Source of the DNA: Nitrospirales bacterium
GTDB taxonomy: Bacteria; Nitrospirota; Nitrospiria; Nitrospirales; UBA8639
Length of the DNA: 41,162 nucleotides
Assembly: GCA_020027535.1 (NCBI GenBank)
Contig: JAHRAK010000127.1
Coordinates: forward strand, 1-41,162
Direction: 5' to 3'
Shown: piece by piece, positions 1 to 6,865 of the stretch
Position numbering within the stretch: position 1 is the first letter of the stretch
Layout of the letters: the number at the start of each line of letters is the position of its first letter
Position numbers and translations under genes: made by a program
The notes under the pieces: generated by a model
What the model was told of the DNA's origin: nothing
Seen by the model: only the letters and a program-made list of their open reading frames with translations
The model's database searches: none

Positions 1-20
1 TAACCTTCACTGGTTAGCGG
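1..20 (-). terminator. possible terminator stem downstream of nxrC, cut by window edge
   Basis: TAACC and GGTTA face each other across a six-base gap just beyond the nxrC stop codon. The distal arm and any following T-run would lie outside the window, so only half of a possible terminator is visible. Confidence 0.25.
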
Positions 21-52
21 CTCTTTTGGTGTTTGTCCTACGGCAGTCGGTG

Positions 53-1006
53 TTACGGCATCTTGGCGGTGAACCAAGTGGAGATGCCCTTCATGCCGTT
101 CCGCTCCACGTTCTGGCCGTCCCACACCGCAAACGCCACCGGGATGCTCGCCCCGGCCCCGAATTGCACGTCGTTCGCGTCATTCGTCGTCAACGCCCGC
201 TTCATCACCACGCGCCACGTCGGGCCGCTGCAGCACCCGCCCTTCAACGCGCCGTACGGTTCCCACAGGCCATTCCCCATCACGTCCTGCGACGCCTGCG
301 TCGTCAACGTGCTGAACCCGTTCGCGTTCAAATCTTCCACCGAACTGGCCCGCAGATCCGGATCCGATAAAATGTTGCCCGACCAAATCCCCGGATTGAA
401 CGGCCCCAAACTCCGGCCGATCCGGTCCGGATAGGTCACGCCGCCCGCCGGCTCTTCATAGTAAAAGTCCCAGGCGATCGAGGGATATTGCTGATCCACG
501 TCCCACATCCCGGCCACGCCCGCGCCCATGTCCCGTTGCCATTCCGCGTTCCACCGCCAGATGTTCACGGTGCCCCCGGATTGCCCCATACATTGGAACG
601 GCGGCGCCCCGGACGTTTGGACGGGAAATTGTACCGCCACCTGATCCCGGAAATCCTGCGGGCCGATGACGGTGTTGTTCAGGGTTTGATCCCCCCAGTT
701 GGCCCACACCCCAATATCCTTGCCGTTGGTGGCCATTTTGACCATGACGGTCTTCACCGAGATGTTGTGATGCATGGGGGTCGTAATCGTTTGGCCGCTC
801 AAGGGCACCACAATCCCCGGAACCGTTTCCCACACCGGGTTGGCTGCATCCATCGGGATAGGCCCGCTAATGCTGCCCACCGGAATGGTCACCGGTTGAC
901 TGACGGCCAAAGGGACCTGCCCCATCGTCAACATCACGCCGACGACCAAGGCAGAGAGAAGAATGCCGAACACCAATCCTTTGTTACGCGTCTGCACCAC
1001 TCTCAT
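53..1006 (-). CDS. nxrC: nitrite oxidoreductase gamma subunit (NxrC-type heme b protein)
   Basis: A 317-aa secreted protein of the ethylbenzene-dehydrogenase gamma-like family. In type II DMSO-reductase enzymes such as NXR, the gamma subunit carries heme b and takes electrons from the FeS subunit on the periplasmic side. The N-terminus has a basic stretch and a hydrophobic segment (about residues 10-35) ending near AVS, fitting a Sec signal peptide with no further membrane helix. The body has the family layout, with KMATNGKDIGVWANW in the first half and a FAVWDGQN motif near the end. The same AWDG motif recurs in the fusion protein at 17011-18840. The ATG at 1006 has AAGGAGG ten bases upstream. 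The TorD-like chaperone gene lies directly upstream. nxrA and nxrB are not in the window. The axial heme ligands, expected to be Met and Lys, cannot be assigned without an alignment. Confidence 0.85.
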   Translation of the reverse strand: MRVVQTRNKGLVFGILLSALVVGVMLTMGQVPLAVSQPVTIPVGSISGPIPMDAANPVWETVPGIVVPLSGQTITTPMHHNISVKTVMVKMATNGKDIGVWANWGDQTLNNTVIGPQDFRDQVAVQFPVQTSGAPPFQCMGQSGGTVNIWRWNAEWQRDMGAGVAGMWDVDQQYPSIAWDFYYEEPAGGVTYPDRIGRSLGPFNPGIWSGNILSDPDLRASSVEDLNANGFSTLTTQASQDVMGNGLWEPYGALKGGCCSGPTWRVVMKRALTTNDANDVQFGAGASIPVAFAVWDGQNVERNGMKGISTWFTAKMP

Positions 1007-1131
1007 AATGACGCATCCTCCTTTGATAAAGATTAAAGCAAAATGACTGCGAACTGCCTACTTCCTCTAAAACTGCACTACGGATACTACTCATACACGA
1101 CACTTCGTCGCACATCTCCACGGTCTCGGGT

Positions 1132-2094
1132 CTACGCCGTACCTGATTGACCCGATTCCGGTTTCTCTTTATCCAAATATTCCTGAGCCCCCACCTCATT
1201 CATCAAGAGACTGAGCTCATTTCCTTTATCTTGCGCTCCACATTCAAAAGACAACCCTTCGGGAGAGACAAAATTAGCCGGGCGATAGTCTGTTTCGGAG
1301 TAGGGTTGAGGACTCACGCCCAAATAGGCAATTTCGAAAGCCACCCATTGGGCAGTTAAATCCGCAACGGTTTTATAGAAACCATACTCCGCTTTTTTCT
1401 TCAACATGCCGGAAAATAAAGGAACCCATCTTCCCACGTGTTCTTTCACGAATTTTTTCTCGGCCTCTATCACCGTTTTGAGTTTTTCCGGGCCATCATG
1501 GCACAACGCATAAGATTCTTTGTATGCCAGAAAATGCAAAAATTCAAGTTCCACGCTTAAATGGTCCAGACGTTCGTGGATGTCTTGCGCAAGCTGAACA
1601 CCAAAAGCCGAATAAAATCCCGCAATATCTCCCATGACGTAAGATTGGCCAAACACGTGATCATTACCAAACAGGGTTTCATACGGTGGACAGTCCAAGG
1701 CGATGACGTTACTGAACACCCTTCGATGCTCATCCCTCAGGTCTTGGATACCCCAATTGATGCCCTCCGATGACACCCAATTCTCCACCGCGTCGAAATG
1801 TCCCGCAATCCCCTGTAAGACTTCTTCGGTTTCCTGATCAATGGGAGTCGGCAAGGCCGCTCTCAAACTATCGAGTGCGGCTCGTCCATCCTCAGCCAAC
1901 TCTCCACTTTGCAGATAATCCAAAAATTCATCATCTTCGGGATACAGATAACTCCAGGACAGAAGAAGATATAGCTTGCTTCTCGCTAAAGCACGCTCAA
2001 CGGCCGGGGAATCTTTCAAGGACGACCCAACTTGTTGAGTGACGGAAGCGGTTGATGAACCTCCGTCTTGTTCTTCCGTGACTTTCGTAGCCAT
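1132..2094 (-). CDS. TorD/DmsD/NarJ-type molybdoenzyme chaperone, likely for NXR
   Basis: A 320-aa soluble, helix-rich protein without a signal peptide. The core (about residues 28-260) matches TorD-family chaperones: a helical start with LYLLLSWSYLYPEDDEF, then the EHRRVFSN segment followed by the CPPYET motif typical of the family, then a helix-rich half. These cytoplasmic proteins bind the Tat signal and apo-form of molybdopterin enzymes until cofactor is inserted. Position between the ferredoxin gene and nxrC suggests the catalytic NXR subunit as client (inference). The N-terminal 27 residues and the acidic, low-complexity C-terminal tail are extensions to the usual domain. The start is an ATG closely preceded by AGGAGG, and a good sigma-70 promoter lies about 100 bases upstream, so this gene and nxrC can be transcribed apart from the genes to the right. 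Confidence 0.8.
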   Translation of the reverse strand: MATKVTEEQDGGSSTASVTQQVGSSLKDSPAVERALARSKLYLLLSWSYLYPEDDEFLDYLQSGELAEDGRAALDSLRAALPTPIDQETEEVLQGIAGHFDAVENWVSSEGINWGIQDLRDEHRRVFSNVIALDCPPYETLFGNDHVFGQSYVMGDIAGFYSAFGVQLAQDIHERLDHLSVELEFLHFLAYKESYALCHDGPEKLKTVIEAEKKFVKEHVGRWVPLFSGMLKKKAEYGFYKTVADLTAQWVAFEIAYLGVSPQPYSETDYRPANFVSPEGLSFECGAQDKGNELSLLMNEVGAQEYLDKEKPESGQSGTA

Positions 2095-2197
2095 AAACCT
2101 CCTCTTCTCTCAACAGGAACAGGCTTGGCTTTTGTTCCCGTGCTTCGCAATACCCAAAGATCCTCCTGGAACTTCCCTCAACCAGAAGTGGAGACAG

Positions 2198-2226
2198 ATA
2201 ATAGGCCAACTGCTTATCGAAGTCAA
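2198..2226 (-). promoter_or_regulatory. sigma-70 type promoter of the chaperone-nxrC pair
   Basis: On the minus strand TTGACT (2226-2221) is followed after exactly 17 bases by TATTAT (2203-2198). Transcription would start near 2190, leaving a leader of roughly 95 bases before the chaperone ATG. Confidence 0.65.
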
Positions 2227-2325
2227 GTTCTAAAACCAGTTAAAAATATAAGGCCGAACGCCTAAAATTTCCAGTGTTTTTTGACCGTTTCCTCTTGGGC
2301 AGTCGAGACAGATACGCCTCTCAAC

Positions 2326-2979
2326 TTAAGACAATGTCTCTAACCTCGCAGGAACGACCTTTATCGCGATATGATCATTCACCGTCTTACAAATATGTTC
2401 GCAAATCCCGCACCCGACACACAGGTCCCTCTCAACCCGAATGGACAGAGAAGCAAAATCCATCGCAAGGGCCCGCGTCGGGCACTGGGCTACACAAGCG
2501 TTACAGCCTTGCCCGGCCGTACAAACCCTTTGAGAAACAACGGCAATGCCCATATTGACTTCTTTGAGGGTGCCGACCGGCCGAAGCGCCTCTGGTTCAC
2601 AAGCGGCAATGCAAGGAAAATCCTCACAGAGGTAACATGGTTGTTCATCAGGATAGATGACGGGGGTCTCCCTCCGAGAAAGAACGTCGGAGACAGGCTT
2701 GTCTTCGAGGACGCGAATACTCTCGTGCGGGCACGCATCGACACATTCTCCGCAGCCCGTACAACTCTCAAGGAATTGGGCTTCTTCGAGGGCACCGGGG
2801 GGCCGCAACCAATCGGTTCGTACTTTCTCCGGTTTTTCCTCCTTGCCGTCTTCCGCGTCCCGATGCTTGACGTACTCGTGCACCGTGACACCCAGGGAAA
2901 CGACGCTCTGTTTGAGAAAATTCCTTCGCCCATAGGACGGCTCAGGATTTTTGGAGGACCCTGGAGGAGATTGTGCCAT
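2326..2979 (-). CDS. NapG-like ferredoxin with four [4Fe-4S] sites and Tat signal
   Basis: A 217-aa iron-sulfur protein with sixteen cysteines in four ferredoxin-type sets: C73/76/79/83, C115/118/123/127, C153/159/162/166 and C187/190/193/197. This is the arrangement of NapG/MauM-type proteins. Residues 17-33 contain GRRNFLKQ followed by a short hydrophobic stretch, a twin-arginine export signal, so the folded protein should act outside the cytoplasmic membrane. It would carry electrons in a periplasmic redox chain; NXR of Nitrospira is thought to be exposed on that side too. The ATG at 2979 is preceded by GAAGGG. The start overlaps the end of a 47-aa ORF by 38 bases. It is not NxrB, which is larger and has a different cluster pattern. 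Confidence 0.85.
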   Translation of the reverse strand: MAQSPPGSSKNPEPSYGRRNFLKQSVVSLGVTVHEYVKHRDAEDGKEEKPEKVRTDWLRPPGALEEAQFLESCTGCGECVDACPHESIRVLEDKPVSDVLSRRETPVIYPDEQPCYLCEDFPCIAACEPEALRPVGTLKEVNMGIAVVSQRVCTAGQGCNACVAQCPTRALAMDFASLSIRVERDLCVGCGICEHICKTVNDHIAIKVVPARLETLS

Positions 2980-3085
2980 GCACCGGCCCTTCTTTCATGC
3001 GGTCAACGTGTTGCTGGTTGAACACTGGAGCGCTTCGTTCTCTCGACACCGTATCGACTTCGCCACACGGGAGGCGTACCAGCAT
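2942..3085 (-). CDS. 47-aa micro-ORF between the HExxH gene and the ferredoxin gene
   Basis: Begins with an ATG at 3085, eight bases after a GGAG Shine-Dalgarno sequence and only 11 bases after the stop codon of the gene at 3097-4098. It ends inside the ferredoxin gene, overlapping it by 38 bases in another frame, a layout that suggests translational coupling. The peptide is soluble and unrelated to anything I recognise; it starts MLVRLPCGEVDTV and contains FNQQHVDRMKEGPVHG. Codon use is reasonable but the ORF is short. Function unknown. Confidence 0.45.
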   Translation of the reverse strand: MLVRLPCGEVDTVSRERSAPVFNQQHVDRMKEGPVHGTISSRVLQKS

Positions 3086-3096
3086 GGCCTCATCTC

Positions 3097-4098
3097 CTAG
3101 ACAACACCGGCGGCACGAAGTCTGTACACCTCCACGCAACGGTCACACGCACCATACTCGACGTCCCATCCCGGATGATTTTCTCTGATGTAATCCAGCA
3201 CGTAGGGTTCAACTTTTTCTTCAAGATCCTCGACCCAGGAATAGGTGGGAAATCGACAGAGAGGACACGGAAACCCGGGCATCAGTATGGGCTTGGCAGG
3301 AACATCCGAGGGAAGTTCCCCTTCTTCGACTTCAACCGCCCGTTCCATCACCCGGATGGTATCTTGAGACATTTCCACTAATTCGGCATGGGTGAAATAT
3401 TCCGTCTGCCAAAGCCCTTCGAATACCGATTCAACTTGTGTGGGAGGGATCTTCCGGTACCAGGAACGAAATTCCCGCAAGCGGTATTCCCGACTGAACA
3501 TCGGTTCCTTCCCCAGCCGGGCAATCCGACTATCCACGTGCAAACTCCACAGCACGCGATACCGATTCAGGAGGAGATGTTCTTCACCCGGATTCATGCC
3601 AACTTTCGTGTCGGGGTCATATCCGAAAACGGAATCCAGCATATCGGAGATATGCGTCAACTCATGGCGAAGATACCGGTTGATGGCCGGATCGTAAAAC
3701 CGTCGAGGGATCAGTTTAATCCCCACGCCCTTTTGACCTTTTTCTTCAAATTGACGAGCCAGTTTCTCTTCCACGGTTCCCCATTTTCTGAGGACGTCCA
3801 CACCTTCCTGATCTTCTTTCAACACGCCTCGAACGAGGACAATGCCGACCTTTTCCTTCAAGTCGGAAAATTCCTCAAAGCCCTCTCTCAAGATATCGGC
3901 AAAGCCCCACTTGGCAAAGAGGTATTGATAGAGTTTCTTGAATTCAGGCTCCCGGTCGTCCAAGGAAAATTTCTCGTAAACCGGATCGGCTAATTCATGG
4001 AACTCATTGTAATAGGTGGGGTCTCCCTCACGCTCGGTTTTTTCGGCAAAAGAATCAATGACCTCTTGAAGCAAGGCCGGCTGAAATCGAATTTCCAT
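3097..4098 (-). CDS. unknown protein with HExxH metalloprotease-like motif and C-terminal CxxC pairs
   Basis: A 333-aa soluble protein of unknown function. An in-frame ATG at 4131 exists, but the ATG at 4098 is chosen because AAGGAGTG sits a few bases before it. The central part contains RHELTHISDMLD, an HExxH zinc motif at residues 145-149 with Asp/Glu residues downstream that could supply a third ligand. The C-terminus has CPLC (278-281) and CDRC (318-321), probably one more zinc site. There is no signal peptide or membrane helix, so it should be cytoplasmic. It leads the group containing the micro-ORF, the Tat ferredoxin, the chaperone and nxrC, which suggests a role in maturation or proteolytic processing of an NXR component (inference). 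The HExxH could instead be structural. Confidence 0.8.
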   Translation of the reverse strand: MEIRFQPALLQEVIDSFAEKTEREGDPTYYNEFHELADPVYEKFSLDDREPEFKKLYQYLFAKWGFADILREGFEEFSDLKEKVGIVLVRGVLKEDQEGVDVLRKWGTVEEKLARQFEEKGQKGVGIKLIPRRFYDPAINRYLRHELTHISDMLDSVFGYDPDTKVGMNPGEEHLLLNRYRVLWSLHVDSRIARLGKEPMFSREYRLREFRSWYRKIPPTQVESVFEGLWQTEYFTHAELVEMSQDTIRVMERAVEVEEGELPSDVPAKPILMPGFPCPLCRFPTYSWVEDLEEKVEPYVLDYIRENHPGWDVEYGACDRCVEVYRLRAAGVV

Positions 4099-4186
4099 CC
4101 TTTCACTCCTTACCTGTCTCGACTTCTGCATTGAAAGACCGTGACCACAAGCATGGGAAACGTCTGGTGTCGCATCCCGTCCCTGC

Positions 4187-4216
4187 TTGACGACGTATGT
4201 AACGGCTCGCTAGTAT
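4187..4216 (+). promoter_or_regulatory. candidate promoter of the WD40 gene
   Basis: TTGACG at 4187-4192, then 18 bases, then TAGTAT at 4211-4216. It is the best sigma-70 match on the plus strand upstream of the WD40 start at 4312 and would give a leader of about 90 bases. Confidence 0.4.
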
Positions 4217-4239
4217 CCTTTTCCGGAAACGTCGCAAGC

Positions 4240-4269
4240 ATTATAGTCAGGCCTTTTTTTTATACGCAA
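4240..4269 (-). promoter_or_regulatory. candidate promoter of the NXR accessory group
   Basis: A perfect TATAAT (4245-4240, minus strand) lies 18 bases after TTGCGT (4269-4264), with an A-tract of eight in the spacer. The -35 match is poor. Transcription would start near 4233 and run into the gene at 3097-4098 after a leader of about 135 bases. It faces away from the WD40 promoter. Confidence 0.5.
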
Positions 4270-4311
4270 GCCCCCCGGGAATATGGATCACGCTGAAAGG
4301 ACGTTCGTGTT

Positions 4312-5409
4312 ATGAATCAACCCCCGTCTCCAAACATTGCACCCTCGGCGTTCACGGAAGAACCGAAACCTGAATTGCCGCCCATCGATGCCCTGGAATA
4401 TTGGAAAGCAGGCATACAGGAAGTCCGGACCTTTCGGGGACATTCTCACGGCGTCTGGGACGTGGCGTATGCCCCTGACGGATTGACGCTCGTCAGCGGA
4501 GGCGCGGATCGTTTCCTTCGCATCTGGGAAATTGAAACCGGTCGTCTTCTCAAATCCCTGAAAGGGCACACCAACGATATACGGCAAGTCGCCTTCAGTC
4601 CCGACGGCCAGATACTCGCAACCGGCAGTGACGACAGAACCATCCGACTCTGGAACCCTCATACGGGGGAAACGACACGGCTTCTTTTTACCCAATATGA
4701 TCACGCGGTCGCCAGCCTCTCCTTTTCCCCGGATGGTCTGATGCTGGCCAGGGCCGGACAGAATAAAGATATCAAAATCTGGGAAGTCACCACGGGCACC
4801 GAAGTCATGACGCTCCTCGGCAAAGATCAATATGATCACCATTGGACGGTCTGCACGGCGTTTTCTCCCGATGGCATTCATCTGGTAGGCGGAAGCGACA
4901 TCGGCAAATTGAAATTGTACGAAGTCCTGCCCAGCGGAGAAGAGAGACTCGTGCATAACGGCCATTGGCGTGATGAGCCCGACGATGAAGAGACCGAACA
5001 GCGAGGTTTTTATGTCGATGACTTTGGCGCGTTCCAAAAACCGATGGAATATTGGATCGGAGCGATTGCGTTTACGCCGGATGGAAAGACCATGATCACC
5101 GCCAGTCGGGACACGGCGATCAAATATTTTGAGATGCCCGACATGAAAGAGACCCACTCCGTTAAAGGCCACGCTGAATGGGTTCGAGGCTTGCTCGTTT
5201 CTCCGGATGGGAAACTCCTGGTGAGCTGTAGCGACGACCACACCATTAAGATGTGGGACATTCAGACCAGAAGACAGGTTCGCGTGATCAAAGACCACAA
5301 AGGACCCGTCCGGGGCATTGCCTTCTCTCCGGACGCCCGGTATCTCGCCAGCGCCTCCTGGGACCGCACGGTGAAACTGTGGAAAGGAGGGGACGGGTCA
5401 GAAGATTGA
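4312..5409 (+). CDS. seven-bladed WD40 repeat protein
   Basis: A 365-aa protein with no signal peptide, made almost wholly of WD40 repeats. Seven units can be counted, with cores such as VWDVAYAPDG, IRQVAFSPDG, VASLSFSPDG, VCTAFSPDG, IGAIAFTPDG, VRGLLVSPDG and VRGIAFSPDA, each followed by a strand ending in a WD-like dipeptide (RIWEI, RLWNP, KIWEV, KLYEV, KYFEM, KMWDI, KLWKG). This should close as a single seven-bladed propeller, a platform for protein contacts. Between repeats 4 and 5 there is an acidic insert (around DEPDDEETEQRG) that would form a long loop. The start has AAAGGA ten bases upstream. It is the only large gene on the plus strand, divergent from the NXR accessory group, and may share its control region. 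Partner unknown. Confidence 0.85.
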   Translation: MNQPPSPNIAPSAFTEEPKPELPPIDALEYWKAGIQEVRTFRGHSHGVWDVAYAPDGLTLVSGGADRFLRIWEIETGRLLKSLKGHTNDIRQVAFSPDGQILATGSDDRTIRLWNPHTGETTRLLFTQYDHAVASLSFSPDGLMLARAGQNKDIKIWEVTTGTEVMTLLGKDQYDHHWTVCTAFSPDGIHLVGGSDIGKLKLYEVLPSGEERLVHNGHWRDEPDDEETEQRGFYVDDFGAFQKPMEYWIGAIAFTPDGKTMITASRDTAIKYFEMPDMKETHSVKGHAEWVRGLLVSPDGKLLVSCSDDHTIKMWDIQTRRQVRVIKDHKGPVRGIAFSPDARYLASASWDRTVKLWKGGDGSED

Positions 5410-5428
5410 ACGCATCGCCAGCCCCTCT

Positions 5429-6865
5429 TTAATCTGACGACTCCTCACCGTCATCGGGGGTTGAAATACCGTATCGTTTGCATTTTTCCCACAAGGCTTT
5501 TCGCGAAAGGCCCAAGGATTTTGACGTCGCGGTTCGACTCCATCCTTCCTGCGCCAACACGGTCAAAATATATTCCCGTTCACACCGTTCTCGCACTTCA
5601 GCAAGCGAGCCTTTTTGTTGGGTGTTCGTGACGTTCGATAACCCTTCCTGACAAAACCCGCACCCGGATTGCAACGCCCCCCCTAAAAAAGGACAACCGG
5701 TCTGGCCACAGAGATCCCACACCTGAATTTCGTCCCGTTCCTGCGCTAACGCCACCGCTCGCTCAATCGTATTTTCCAGTTCACGAACGTTTCCCGGAAA
5801 GGAATAACGGAGGAGCACGTCCTGAGCCGAGGGAGAAAAGCCTTTTTTGGCACACGGGATCCGACTCGTACTCCGTTGCAGAAGATGATTCGCCAGAATC
5901 AGAATGTCTTCCTTTCGTTCCCTCAGGGGCGGAAGGGCAACCTGCACAACGTTGAGACGATAGAACAAATCTTCTCGAAATCGTCCGGCTTCGACTTCCT
6001 CCTTTAAATTTTTTTGCGTGGCACAGACCAGCCGAACGTCGCTGGCAATCGTCTCCATGCCTCCTACCCGTTCAAACCGCTTTTCCTGCAAGACCCGGAG
6101 TAACTTGACTTGGACCATCGGAGCGATTTCCCCGATTTCGTCTAAAAACAAGGTGCCTTTATGGGCCAATTCAAACCGACCCAGGCGTTGCTTCAAGGCT
6201 CCGGTAAAAGCCCCTTTCTCATGCCCGAACAATTCGGCTTCCAGCAGGGTTTCCGGCAAGGCCGCACAGCTGACTTTAATCAAGGCTTGTCCGCAGCGTG
6301 GACTGTTTCGATGAATGGCGTTCGCAACGACTTCTTTCCCTGTTCCGCTTTCACCAACAATCAACACCGTGGCATCCGTGGTGGCCACCAGTTTGACTTT
6401 TTCCAATACCTGCCGCATCTGCTCGTTTTTGCCGACCATGCCGTCGAAATTGAATTTTCCCTCGAGTTCCTGTCGAAGGGCCGTGTTCTCCTGCCGCAAC
6501 GCCTGGACCTGGGTCGCTCGATCCACCGTCAGCAACAATTCATCCATGGAAAAAGGCTTGGTGACGTAATCATGGGCTCCAAGTTTCATGGCTTGGACCG
6601 CCGTATCAACCGAGCCGTGTGCGGTAATCACAATGACCTCGGTTTCAGGAGAATATTCCTTGCACACCCGTACGACCTGGAGACCGTCACTCCCGGGCAT
6701 TCTCAAATCGGTGATCACCAAATCGTATCGATTCGTTTTGGTTTTGTGAATGCCTTCCTCACCATTGGATGCCTCCTGGACCTGGTAGCCCTCGGCTTTG
6801 AGCGCATCCAACATGGACAACCGCATCAGCGGCTCATCATCAATGATTAAAACCGATCGCGTCAT
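5429..6865 (-). CDS. sigma-54-dependent response regulator with a four-cysteine insert
   Basis: A 478-aa NtrC-family regulator. The receiver domain (1-120) has the phosphoacceptor Asp53 in ITDLRMP and Lys103 in VTKPFS. The AAA+ domain (about 143-375) has Walker A GESGTGKE (171-178), the sigma-54 contact loop GAFTGA (218-223), LFLDEIGE as Walker B, and the R-finger region FREDLFYRLNV. A Fis-type helix-turn-helix ends the protein (about 420-465). Between AAA+ and HTH is a segment with Cys386, Cys391, Cys402 and Cys405 (C-x4-C-x10-C-x2-C), absent from typical NtrC proteins, which may bind metal or sense redox state. Its start overlaps the kinase stop by one base (TGATG), so the two form a coupled pair. 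It should activate sigma-54 promoters elsewhere; I saw none in this window. Confidence 0.92.
   Translation of the reverse strand: MTRSVLIIDDEPLMRLSMLDALKAEGYQVQEASNGEEGIHKTKTNRYDLVITDLRMPGSDGLQVVRVCKEYSPETEVIVITAHGSVDTAVQAMKLGAHDYVTKPFSMDELLLTVDRATQVQALRQENTALRQELEGKFNFDGMVGKNEQMRQVLEKVKLVATTDATVLIVGESGTGKEVVANAIHRNSPRCGQALIKVSCAALPETLLEAELFGHEKGAFTGALKQRLGRFELAHKGTLFLDEIGEIAPMVQVKLLRVLQEKRFERVGGMETIASDVRLVCATQKNLKEEVEAGRFREDLFYRLNVVQVALPPLRERKEDILILANHLLQRSTSRIPCAKKGFSPSAQDVLLRYSFPGNVRELENTIERAVALAQERDEIQVWDLCGQTGCPFLGGALQSGCGFCQEGLSNVTNTQQKGSLAEVRERCEREYILTVLAQEGWSRTATSKSLGLSRKALWEKCKRYGISTPDDGEESSD

Noticed and set aside
984..1199. Short minus-strand ORF between the chaperone gene and nxrC
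   Set aside because: It overlaps both neighbours, has no proper ribosome-binding site and its sequence looks like an out-of-frame reading of leader DNA.
2326..2979. NxrB (NXR beta subunit)
   Set aside because: Too short and has the NapG-like cluster order and a Tat signal; NxrB is about twice as long.
4288..5298. Long minus-strand ORF opposite the WD40 gene
   Set aside because: It is a mirror of the WD40 gene, which has clear repeats and a promoter; the minus-strand product has no recognisable features.
5429..6865. A sigma-54 promoter target for the response regulator inside the window
   Set aside because: I looked through the larger intergenic gaps for the TGGCA-N-TTGC pattern and found no convincing match.
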